DNA of 5,109 bases from an uncultured Solobacterium sp. (GCA_905194705.1 CAJJTI010000139.1:1-5109), one strand, 5' to 3'; numbered from the stretch's first letter, positions 1 to 4,985 are shown. Notes: generated from the letters alone by a model not told the origin. Made by a program: numbers and translations.

Positions 1-8
1 ATAATTAC

Positions 9-60
9 AATCAATAACGCCGGTGCGGGATTTTGATATCCAGTACCGGCGTTATTGGTT
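9..60. repeat. 16-bp inverted repeat with 20-nt loop
   Basis: Bases 9-24 pair with 45-60 over 16 positions, with a single G·T wobble (11:58). The core arms are CAATAACGCCGGT and ACCGGCGTTATTG. The loop (25-44) can fold further through GGAT/ATCC (28-31/38-41). The downstream side on the plus strand is not a T-run, whereas the minus-strand downstream side (TTATTGATTGTAATTAT) is T-rich, so if this is a terminator it fits minus-strand transcription entering from the right better. It could equally be a recombination or attachment structure. What is seen is only the dyad; the function is unknown. Confidence 0.6.
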
Positions 61-66
61 CGCAGG

Positions 67-100
67 TGTTGGTGGTGAAGCTACCAAACATCTTATTTTT
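67..100 (+). terminator. Possible intrinsic terminator upstream of the IS66 element
   Basis: TTGGTGG (69-75) pairs with CTACCAA (81-87) across a TGAAG loop, with one G·T wobble. The stem can be extended by bases 67-70 with 87-90 if one A is bulged. A T-rich tract (91-107, containing TTATTTTTCTTCTTT) follows directly. This is the layout of a Rho-independent terminator for a plus-strand gene lying to the left of the window. The stem is modest, and part of the same stretch is also open in one reading frame, so the call is tentative. Confidence 0.4.
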
Positions 101-183
101 CTTCTTTGGAAAAAGTTTCATGGACAGTAAACGGTAAATAGTAGGTACCACGATTTTGGCTAGTTTTCATGAGATAATTACTT

Positions 184-204
184 TAAAAAATCTAAGATTT
201 TTTA
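184..204 (+). terminator. Palindrome with T-run just upstream of the tnpA ribosome site
   Basis: TAAAAAATCT (184-193) is followed by one central A (194) and its exact complement AGATTTTTTA (195-204), giving 10-bp arms that end in six T residues. The tnpA ribosome site (AGGGAGG, about 206-212) begins directly afterwards. Known transposons often carry structures that stop or silence transcription entering from neighbouring genes, and this hairpin is well placed for that. That role is inference; with only a one-base centre, the hairpin must open a few pairs to form in RNA. Confidence 0.45.
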
Positions 205-220
205 GAGGGAGGATAATCTC

Positions 221-597
221 ATGGATAAAATAACTCATAAAGTCCGGTGTGAACAATGGACAAGTATCATCAAAGAATGTCTTGCTAGTGGAATGCCTAA
301 AACGACCTGGTGTCGAGAACATGGCATTTCGGACAAATCCTTTTTTTACTGGCAACGAATTCTCCGAGAAGAAGCATACCTTACTACATTAGAGAGCACC
401 TTAACGCCTGCTGTCAAGAGAATCCAACTCCAACAACTACAGATTTTATTGAAATCAAAATGACTGATCAAGCAAGTTCATCTACCAGTCCTTTTAAACC
501 GGATGTTGTTATACGAAAAGGATCTGTTTCAATTGAAATATCTAATACAGCTACAGAAGAACTTCTAAATAAGGTTGGAGGTCTTCTCCATGCTTAA
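221..597 (+). pseudogene. tnpA: IS66 accessory protein TnpA (Orf1), frameshifted
   Basis: The first frame starts at ATG 221 with AGGGAGG upstream at good spacing. It encodes an IS66 Orf1 N-terminus, including SGMPKTTWCREHGISDKSFF and YWQRILREEAY, a helix-turn-helix-like segment (about residues 24-48). This frame runs off target after about residue 65 and stops at 463. The C-terminal half continues one frame back, from about 418 to TAA at 595-597, with the family signatures FIEIK, PDVVIRKG, VEIS-type (here SIEISNTATEELL) and NKVGGLLHA. A single missing base (probably an A in CAAG at 415-418, giving V-K-E-N-P when restored) joins the halves into a protein of about 125 residues, the normal size. 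The junction has no slippery heptamer, so a disabling deletion is more likely than programmed frameshifting. In complete IS66 elements TnpA is an accessory protein needed together with TnpB and TnpC for efficient transposition. Confidence 0.85.
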
Positions 598-952
598 TGA
601 TGCTGTTGGATTTGAAAAAATTTTTATTGCTACAGGGTATACAGACTTACGGCGTGGGATTGATGGTTTGGCATCTACTATTAAATTTCAGTTTGACTTG
701 GATCCTTTTCAAAAGCATATCTTATTCTTGTTCTGCGGAAAACGCACCGATCGAATCAAAGGGCTCGTTTGGGAAGGCGATGGATTCTTGCTTCTTTATA
801 AAAGATTGAACATCGGTGGCTTTAGCTGGCCGCGTACAAAAGAAGAAGCTATGGAAATTACACCAGAGCAGTTTCAAATGTTAATGCAAGGATTGTCCAT
901 TGTTGCAAAATATCCGATCAAAGAACTGAAGGATCCACCTAAAACCATGTAG
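590..952 (+). CDS. tnpB: IS66 accessory protein TnpB (Orf2), intact
   Basis: This 120-residue protein carries the full IS66 Orf2 signature. It has IFIATGYTDLRRGIDGLA (about residues 11-28), LFLFCGKRTDRIKGLVWEGD (about 45-65), GFLLLYKRL, GGFSWPRT and PEQFQMLMQGL, and it ends near KDPPKTM, so length and both ends agree with the family. ATG 590 is chosen because GGAGG at 577-581 lies eight bases upstream. A TTG at 575 in the same frame would place the ribosome site inside the gene. The start overlaps the end of tnpA by eight bases, the usual translational coupling in this family. TnpB is an accessory protein of unknown biochemical role in IS66 transposition. Here it is stranded, with a broken tnpA before it and no tnpC after it, so it is probably inert although its frame is undamaged. 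Confidence 0.93.
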   Translation: MLNDAVGFEKIFIATGYTDLRRGIDGLASTIKFQFDLDPFQKHILFLFCGKRTDRIKGLVWEGDGFLLLYKRLNIGGFSWPRTKEEAMEITPEQFQMLMQGLSIVAKYPIKELKDPPKTM

Positions 953-1137
953 TATTGTGCAATTCGTAGAAAAAATATTTTATTTTAAAAAATAGTTATT
1001 CACAACCAGAATCTTATGGAAACGATTCTTGTTATTAAAGATACATTTGATGCAAGCTGTCAAAGGGAGAAAGTCTCGACAGTGATATGAACGTGCAGGA
1101 GCCAGTGAATGTCATTTATCAGACTATTATTTCAGTT

Positions 1138-1225
1138 AAGTCATTGTGTTTTTCTTCCATTGTGATTTCTACTGATGCATTGGCATACATCATTTTAGAA
1201 CACGAAGAGAAAAATACAATGACTT
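1138..1225. repeat. 19-bp inverted repeat enclosing a 50-nt loop
   Basis: Bases 1138-1156 (beginning AAGTCATTGTG) pair continuously with 1207-1225 (ending CAATGACTT): 17 Watson-Crick pairs and two G·T pairs. The loop (1157-1206) contains a smaller TGATG/CATCA dyad. The whole 88-base unit has the size and shape of a miniature inverted-repeat element or of a structured RNA. No convincing target duplication flanks it, and it is not followed by a strong T-run on either side. Confidence 0.6.
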
Positions 1226-1263
1226 TTCTATCTGACTAAAAATGGTTAATTCTAAGCGGCTTT

Positions 1264-1291
1264 AGGTGGTCAATTTTCCCCGCCCTTAACA
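1264..1291. mobile_element. Short remnant resembling an IS21-family end
   Basis: The segment AGGTGGTCAATTTTCCCC followed by GCCCTTAACA matches, from memory, the repeated GGTGGTCAATTTT...CCGCC motifs that lie in the ends of many IS21-family elements of Firmicutes. No istA or istB sequence is next to it, so at most the terminal repeat region survives. It marks another past insertion or deletion event at this junction. Recognition rests on one motif and a database comparison was not possible. Confidence 0.45.
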
Positions 1292-1302
1292 AAAGATTAT
1301 TT

Positions 1303-1342
1303 TGTGTATATTCTATCTTGTTTTGTTTATGGTGCATACACA
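1303..1342 (-). terminator. Weak dyad downstream of the regulator genes
   Basis: Read on the minus strand, TGTGTAT (1342-1336) pairs with ATACACA (1309-1303), and the following bases are AAATAATCTTTT. The seven-base stem and 26-base loop make a poor intrinsic terminator, but it is the only candidate just after the stop codon of the second regulator. Confidence 0.2.
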
Positions 1343-1368
1343 TACTAAATGGTAAAATTAAAGTAAAT

Positions 1369-2106
1369 TTAGATATCATTTGTGACAAAGCGCACTTCAA
1401 GTTTATCAGGGCGTGAATAACTTTCTGTATATTCAACTAAATTACCATTTTCATCGTATCCTATGAATTCAATATAGTTGACGATAGAGGTGGCACTTGG
1501 AAGATGAAGGTGCTTTTGAAGTTTTTCGCCAGCTTCTACCATCATCATTGTCTCATTAAATTTTACAGGCAAATGATTTTTGGATTTCATATAATCATAA
1601 AGCGATATGTGCTCAAAATTGTAATTATCGATATCTGAAAAAAAATGAAGAGGAACATAGGTAAACTCAATTGCAAGAGGTTCCTTGTTTCCAAGACGAA
1701 TTCGATGAATACCGTATATTTCATCTTCTTCAGAAAGTCCAAGTTTATCTGCAAAGTATTTTCTGTTTTTGATTATACCTGTGCCTAAGCATTTATTGGA
1801 AATTTCAATACCAAAGTTACGAACTAAAGAGGTAAAGCTGGCATTTTTTGATTCATTTAGTACTCCTAAAGCAACTCGATTTTGTTCGGGTTTGCGGACA
1901 AAAGTTCCCTTTCCGTGAACGCGAATTAAGTAATGTTGGCTAATTAATTCGTCAAAGATGTCATGAATCAAATACCGACTTACACTATACATTGTTGCAA
2001 AATCCCGTTCGCTAGGAAGCAACTCCCCAGGAAGATATTCCTGTGTTTTAATTTTTGTAATGATACTAGATTTTATTTGTGCGGCTAATACATCATCATT
2101 GCTCAT
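1369..2106 (-). CDS. GntR-family transcriptional regulator with UTRA domain (second of pair)
   Basis: This 245-residue protein has an N-terminal winged helix of the GntR type. It shows LPGELLPSERDFATMYSVSR (about residues 25-44), then IHDIFDELISQHYLIRVHGK, GTFV (about 47-70), where PSER starts the helix-turn-helix and GKGTFV is the wing. Residues of about 85-240 fit the HutC/UTRA effector domain, with EPLAIEFTYVPLHFF (142-156) and VEYTESYSRPDKLEVRF (224-240) in the positions typical of that fold. UTRA proteins usually bind phosphosugars or amino acid-related ligands and act as dimers. ATG 2106 is preceded by AGGGAGGT (2120-2113) and overlaps the stop of the upstream regulator as ATGA, so the two are co-translated. 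Divergence from the deglycase/kinase operon suggests it controls that operon, in the manner of FrlR-type regulators. The ligand is not determined by the sequence. Confidence 0.9.
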   Translation of the reverse strand: MSNDDVLAAQIKSSIITKIKTQEYLPGELLPSERDFATMYSVSRYLIHDIFDELISQHYLIRVHGKGTFVRKPEQNRVALGVLNESKNASFTSLVRNFGIEISNKCLGTGIIKNRKYFADKLGLSEEDEIYGIHRIRLGNKEPLAIEFTYVPLHFFSDIDNYNFEHISLYDYMKSKNHLPVKFNETMMMVEAGEKLQKHLHLPSATSIVNYIEFIGYDENGNLVEYTESYSRPDKLEVRFVTNDI

Positions 2107-2813
2107 AAAACTACCTCCCTGATAAAACCAAAACGATCAATTAGCATATTATTTTCAAAAAAGACTGCAAGATGTCCTTGTTTATCATACATGAGCCCTT
2201 TGTATTTCATTAAAGGGCTATCAACAGGAATATTTAAAATTTGAGCAGTCTTTGTGTCTGCGTAAAGTAAGGTGACTTTTTGATTCGATTTTGCCAAGGT
2301 TATTTGACGATTGTTTGTAATCAAATCAATTGCAGGAGCAGAAGCAGCAATTTGTTGGGTGAGATCTGGATAGATATATTCAGGAATATAAGTTGTATTG
2401 ATACAAATTAGTTGAGTACCATCTGAATAAAGCCAAACAATTTTGTATATTTTCGATTTTTCAGGAAGTAACATTTCGCTTGCAAGATAGTTATCTGCTT
2501 CTATTTTTTTGAAATCATATAATTCGTAAGTTAATTGTCCGCTATCTTCCTCTGAATGTAAGGAAAAATTACGAATGGATTGTAAAATGCGTTTAGGCGC
2601 TACGTAATAACCACTTCTTGGTTTTGAGATAATTGTTTTATCTTGAAGTAACAGATTCAAGGCTCCACGAACAGTTAAGCGTTGTACATGAAACAGCTCT
2701 GCCAGCTTTCGTTCCGAAGGCAGTTTGTCACCTGGAAGATAGTGTTCTTCCTTTAGCATGTATTTGATTTCTTTTGATAATGCAACATCTAAAGTTAATA
2801 AATTTTTTTTCAT
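2103..2813 (-). CDS. GntR-family transcriptional regulator with UTRA-like domain (first of pair)
   Basis: This is a 236-residue regulator with a GntR winged helix. It shows YLPGDKLPSERKLAELFHVQ (25-44), RLTVRGALNLLL (45-56) and the wing KPRSGYYV (64-71), which replaces the usual GKGTFV. The remainder (about 78-236) matches a UTRA-type ligand domain by pattern, for example INTTYIPEYIYPDL (138-151) and a C-terminal strand region ending near RFGFIREVVL, although it is more divergent than in the downstream paralogue. ATG 2813 has AGGAG (minus strand, about 2823-2819) five bases upstream. The gene is first in a two-gene minus-strand operon and ends by overlapping its neighbour by three bases. It begins 315 bases from the divergent deglycase gene. 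It is the nearest regulator to the operator-like repeats and is a likely autoregulator. The two regulators clearly differ in sequence and are not a recent duplication. Confidence 0.88.
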   Translation of the reverse strand: MKKNLLTLDVALSKEIKYMLKEEHYLPGDKLPSERKLAELFHVQRLTVRGALNLLLQDKTIISKPRSGYYVAPKRILQSIRNFSLHSEEDSGQLTYELYDFKKIEADNYLASEMLLPEKSKIYKIVWLYSDGTQLICINTTYIPEYIYPDLTQQIAASAPAIDLITNNRQITLAKSNQKVTLLYADTKTAQILNIPVDSPLMKYKGLMYDKQGHLAVFFENNMLIDRFGFIREVVL

Positions 2814-2826
2814 AAGAACTCCTAAT

Positions 2827-2852
2827 ATTATAATTTACTTGTAAATTATAAT
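2827..2852. promoter_or_regulatory. 26-bp near-perfect palindrome, likely operator of the regulator operon
   Basis: The arms ATTATAATTTAC (2827-2838) and GTAAATTATAAT (2841-2852) are exact reverse complements around a TT centre. The site lies 14 bases upstream of the first regulator's start codon. It overlaps the expected transcription start of that operon if the minus-strand promoter at 2856-2884 is used. Dimeric GntR proteins bind such dyads, so autoregulation is the simplest reading. The dyad also supplies TATAAT-like hexamers on both strands, and part of the symmetry could come from AT-richness alone, although 12 of 12 matched positions is hard to dismiss. Confidence 0.6.
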
Positions 2853-2855
2853 CAA

Positions 2856-2884
2856 ATTATACGTTGTCAGTTCTTAAAAAGCAA
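2856..2884 (-). promoter_or_regulatory. Candidate minus-strand promoter for the regulator pair
   Basis: On the minus strand, TTGCTT (2884-2879) and a perfect TATAAT (2861-2856) are 17 bases apart. Transcription would begin near 2849, within the 26-bp palindrome. The -35 match is weak and other TATAAT-like hexamers are nearby, so this is only the best-spaced candidate. Confidence 0.35.
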
Positions 2885-2925
2885 ATGGAAAGGAAAAAAG
2901 AAATGAATAAATAAAAAATAAATAT

Positions 2926-2965
2926 AAAAACTGGTATAGTAAATTTGAAATGTGTTTCATACCAG
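2926..2965. promoter_or_regulatory. Upstream operator-like element, copy 1, with inverted partner
   Basis: ACTGGTATAGTAAATTT (2930-2946) is repeated downstream at 3070-3086 with one mismatch. CTGGTAT (2931-2937) also has an exact inverted partner ATACCAG (2959-2965). The left half, ACTGGTATA, resembles the left half of the DasR/NagR-type site ACTGGTCTAGACCACT bound by UTRA-family GntR proteins (known from that family). The right half does not match that site. The TGGTATAGT core could act as an extended -10, but no -35 precedes it, so a binding-site role is preferred. Confidence 0.55.
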
Positions 2966-3004
2966 AATAAAAGAAATATATACATTGTGCATAAATAAAT
3001 GCAT

Positions 3005-3024
3005 TTGTATTTATAAAAATACAA
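3005..3024. repeat. 8-bp inverted repeat in the intergenic region
   Basis: TTGTATTT (3005-3012) and AAATACAA (3017-3024) are exact complements around ATAA. The dyad lies between the two ACTGGTATA elements and 29 bases upstream of the -35 of the operon promoter. It may be a further regulator site, but in such AT-rich DNA an 8-bp dyad may also be chance. Confidence 0.35.
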
Positions 3025-3052
3025 CAATATTCAATATTCTTTACGTGAAGTA

Positions 3053-3086
3053 TTGAAAAAATAAAAAAAACTGGTATACTAAATTT
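3053..3086 (+). promoter_or_regulatory. Promoter of the deglycase/kinase operon overlapping operator copy 2
   Basis: TTGAAA (3053-3058) and TATACT (3075-3080) are separated by 16 bases, and TGG directly before TATACT makes an extended -10. The start of transcription would be near 3087, leaving a leader of about 42 bases. The same bases belong to ACTGGTATACTAAATTT (3070-3086), the second copy of the element at 2930-2946. A GntR protein bound there would cover the -10 and block RNA polymerase, which fits a substrate-induced repressor. The promoter elements are seen directly; repression is inferred from the overlap. Confidence 0.7.
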
Positions 3087-3128
3087 AAAAATAGTCACCA
3101 ATACAAAAGAAGGGAAAGGGAAAACACT

Positions 3129-4124
3129 ATGTTGAAATTTAATGAACAGAAACAGATTGAAAGTGTGAATGGAGCGCTTGCTCTGAGAAATCAAATTAAT
3201 GAATTGATTGATGGAATTTGTAAAGAAGGATACAAGAATATTTGTTGGCTCGGTATCGGTGGAACATATGCATCTTGCCTCCAGGCAGAGGTTCATATGA
3301 AAGAAAAATCAAAACTTTCATTTTTTGTTGAAAACGCAGCAGAGTATTTGACAACTGGAAATAAAAAAGTTGGAGAAGGAACTATTGTAATTATTTCGTC
3401 TGTTACAGGAACAACTTCTGAAATCGTAGATGGAGTAAAAAAAGCACAGAAGAGTGGAGCAAGGGTGATTGGTTTTATTGATGTTGCTACTGCAGAACTT
3501 GCAAAACTTGTAGACTATGTGATTACATATCCTGCCAATGAACAATTGAAATTTTATATGGTAGCAGATAGATTTATGTACAATGCAGGAGAATTTCCAG
3601 AATATGAGGATTTATACAAGGAGTTGGATCAGTATTTGGCAACTGCACTTGTGGAAGTTGAAAAGGAAGCAGATGCTTTCGGAGAAGAATTTGCAAATCG
3701 TCATAAGGACGACAAAATTCATTATTTTGTTGGGGCTGGGAACCAGTATGGTGCCACATATTCTTATGCAATGTGTTATTGGGAAGAACAGCATTGGATT
3801 CGTACAAAATCTATCCACAGTGCAGAATTTTTCCATGGAATGTTAGAAATAATTGACAAAGATACACCAGTTACAGTATTTATTGGGGAAGATTCTCAGA
3901 GATCATTGAGCGAGCGCGTTGCAAACTTCTTGCCACGCATTTGTGGAAAATACAATATTATTGATACCAAGAAATTTGAATTAAAAGGAATTAGTCCAGA
4001 GTACAGAGGATATATATCACATTTAGTGATGCATGCGGTAACACAGAGAATTGATGCACATATGGAAAAAGTCAATTGTCATCCTATGGAAATCAGAAGA
4101 TATTACAGACGTCTGGACTATTAA
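3129..4124 (+). CDS. frlB: SIS-domain Amadori-product 6-phosphate deglycase, FrlB-like
   Basis: This cytoplasmic 331-residue protein has two SIS folds. In the first, the phosphosugar loop is LGIGGTYAS (41-49), and SSVTGTTSE (90-98) is the SxxGxTxE motif. The second contains SAEFFHGMLEI (231-241), the counterpart of the SGEFRHGPLEI region of E. coli FrlB, and the C-terminus HPMEIRRYYRRLDY matches the FrlB tail. E220 and H236 are 16 residues apart, the same spacing as Glu488/His504 of GlmS and the catalytic Glu/His pair described for FraB. FrlB hydrolyses fructoselysine 6-phosphate to glucose 6-phosphate and lysine; close relatives use fructose-asparagine 6-phosphate (FraB) or glucoselysine 6-phosphate (GfrF). 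Length fits the family (about 330-340). ATG 3129 follows AAAGGG (3115-3120) by eight bases. The neighbouring FrlD-type kinase favours fructoselysine, but the exact amine cannot be settled from sequence. Confidence 0.85.
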   Translation: MLKFNEQKQIESVNGALALRNQINELIDGICKEGYKNICWLGIGGTYASCLQAEVHMKEKSKLSFFVENAAEYLTTGNKKVGEGTIVIISSVTGTTSEIVDGVKKAQKSGARVIGFIDVATAELAKLVDYVITYPANEQLKFYMVADRFMYNAGEFPEYEDLYKELDQYLATALVEVEKEADAFGEEFANRHKDDKIHYFVGAGNQYGATYSYAMCYWEEQHWIRTKSIHSAEFFHGMLEIIDKDTPVTVFIGEDSQRSLSERVANFLPRICGKYNIIDTKKFELKGISPEYRGYISHLVMHAVTQRIDAHMEKVNCHPMEIRRYYRRLDY

Positions 4125-4133
4125 GGTGGAAAA

Positions 4134-4985
4134 ATGGACAGAAAGATAAGAGTAGCAGCAATAGGAGATAATTGTATTGATTATTATGATTCATTGAATG
4201 AATCATATCCAGGGGGAAACCCAGTGAATGTTGCTGTATACATAAAACGATTAGGTGGAGAAAGTTCTTATACAGGTGCTGTTGGAACTGATTCATTCGG
4301 AAAAATCATGATAAGTGCAATTCAAAATAAAGGAGTCGATACTTCTCATATTCAAGTGCTGGATGGAAAAACCGCAGTTACACATGTTGACATTGTAGAT
4401 GGAGATAGAGTGTTTGGAAAATATGAAGAAGGTGTTTTGGCAGACTTTAAGCTAAGAGAACAGGACATTTCCTTTATAAAGAAACATGATTTAGCGGTTA
4501 CAGGAATTTGGGGAATGATTGAAGATGAGCTTCCACTTATTTCGAAAGAAATTCCAGTTGCATTTGATTTTGCCAATAAATTTGCAAATCCAATTGTTGA
4601 GAAAGCGATTCCATATGTGACATATGCATTCTTCTCTTTTGACGAGGAATCACGCAATGAGTTTAGACAGAAATATCATAGCATGGGCTTAAAAGAAAAA
4701 GAAAATTGTACGGAACAATTAAAGGAATTCATGAAAGCAATGCAACAAAAAGGACCTAAAGTCATTATTGCAACATTGGGGAAAAATGGAAGCATTGGGT
4801 ATGATGGAAATTCTTGGTATCGATTTGGAATCATAGAGTGTAAAGTTGTTGATACAATGGGTGCAGGCGACAGTTTTATTGCCGGATTTTTATATGGGAT
4901 TTTGAATGGATTGAATGTTCAAGATTCGATGGAAGCAGGAGCTCAGAATAGTGCGGTAACAATAGGGTATCAAGGGGCATGGTAG
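4134..4985 (+). CDS. frlD: PfkB-family fructoselysine 6-kinase, FrlD-like
   Basis: This 283-residue kinase would phosphorylate an imported Amadori compound at the 6-position using ATP, supplying the substrate of the preceding deglycase. PfkB landmarks are AAIGDNCIDYY (8-18), the sugar-binding loop YPGGNPVNVAVY (25-36), TLGKNGS (214-220) and the anion-hole and catalytic segment DTMGAGDSFIAGF (240-252), with D246 as the expected base. GDNCxD, DRVFGxYxEGVxADF (91-105), IWG (125-127) and the end GYQGAW follow E. coli FrlD closely, so the assignment goes beyond generic PfkB. It is about 20 residues longer than E. coli FrlD (261). The extra length lies around residues 170-200, a charged stretch before the KVIIATLG strand. 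ATG 4134 follows AAGGTGG (4123-4129), which overlaps the deglycase stop codon, so the two genes are one tightly spaced operon. Confidence 0.9.
   Translation: MDRKIRVAAIGDNCIDYYDSLNESYPGGNPVNVAVYIKRLGGESSYTGAVGTDSFGKIMISAIQNKGVDTSHIQVLDGKTAVTHVDIVDGDRVFGKYEEGVLADFKLREQDISFIKKHDLAVTGIWGMIEDELPLISKEIPVAFDFANKFANPIVEKAIPYVTYAFFSFDEESRNEFRQKYHSMGLKEKENCTEQLKEFMKAMQQKGPKVIIATLGKNGSIGYDGNSWYRFGIIECKVVDTMGAGDSFIAGFLYGILNGLNVQDSMEAGAQNSAVTIGYQGAW

Larger units (their letters stand above)
127..1010 (+). mobile_element. IS66-family insertion sequence remnant, left part only
   Basis: Two accessory genes of an IS66-type element are present in the standard order, tnpA then tnpB with an overlap. The DDE transposase gene (tnpC, orf3) that should follow is missing. 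The left boundary is placed at 127 because the sequence there begins GTAAACGG, in keeping with the GTAA-type ends of IS66 elements. No inverted copy of this end (ending CCGTTTAC) occurs anywhere to the right, so the right end has been lost. The right limit given here is approximate: tnpB ends at 952 and the AT-rich 953-1010 stretch looks like the usual tnpB-tnpC spacer. The bases 119-126 would be the position of one copy of an 8-bp target duplication, but its partner cannot be checked. The element cannot move by itself. Confidence 0.75.
953..1368. other. Gene-poor junction between IS66 remnant and regulator genes
   Basis: These 416 bases separate the convergent tnpB and GntR genes and hold no recognisable gene. 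The first 60 or so bases are AT-rich and probably the IS66 tnpB-tnpC spacer. A short dyad (CTGTC 1057-1061 with GACAG 1078-1082, and inner GAGA/TCTC) lies next. It is followed by a long inverted repeat (1138-1225), an IS21-end-like segment (1264-1291) and a weak dyad (1303-1342). One frame is open from 1051 to 1239 (50 codons from ATG 1087), but it has no clear ribosome site and no family resemblance that I can name. The impression is of stacked mobile-element debris. Confidence 0.6.

Noticed and set aside
410..425. Programmed -1 frameshift in tnpA
   Set aside because: No slippery heptamer is present at the junction, and IS66 Orf1 is normally a single continuous frame.
575..589. TTG 575 as an earlier start for tnpB
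   Set aside because: ATG 590 has GGAGG at ideal spacing and matches the family's MLND start; the TTG would place that ribosome site within the coding region.
1087..1239. 50-codon frame from ATG 1087 (MNVQEPVNVIYQT...)
   Set aside because: It has no clear ribosome site and no recognised family, and its second half is formed by the two arms of the long inverted repeat. It was therefore kept only as a remark in the gene-poor junction.
2931..3086. The two ACTGGTATA repeats as ends of a small insertion or as a CRISPR array
   Set aside because: There are only two direct copies plus one inverted half, they overlap promoter elements, and no spacers or target duplication are seen. Operator function explains them better.
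2874..3296. 140-codon open frame on the minus strand across the intergenic region and the start of the deglycase gene
   Set aside because: It is antisense to the FrlB-like gene and to its promoter, rich in Phe, Ile and Ser from AT-rich DNA, and has no family resemblance.
3574..3846. Several overlapping 70-90 codon frames on both strands within the deglycase gene
   Set aside because: The FrlB-like reading frame covers this stretch with conserved active-site residues; the others have no start signals and no similarity.
4352..4657. 101-codon minus-strand frame inside the kinase gene
   Set aside because: It lies entirely antisense to the FrlD-like gene, whose protein similarity is continuous; it is a shadow frame.
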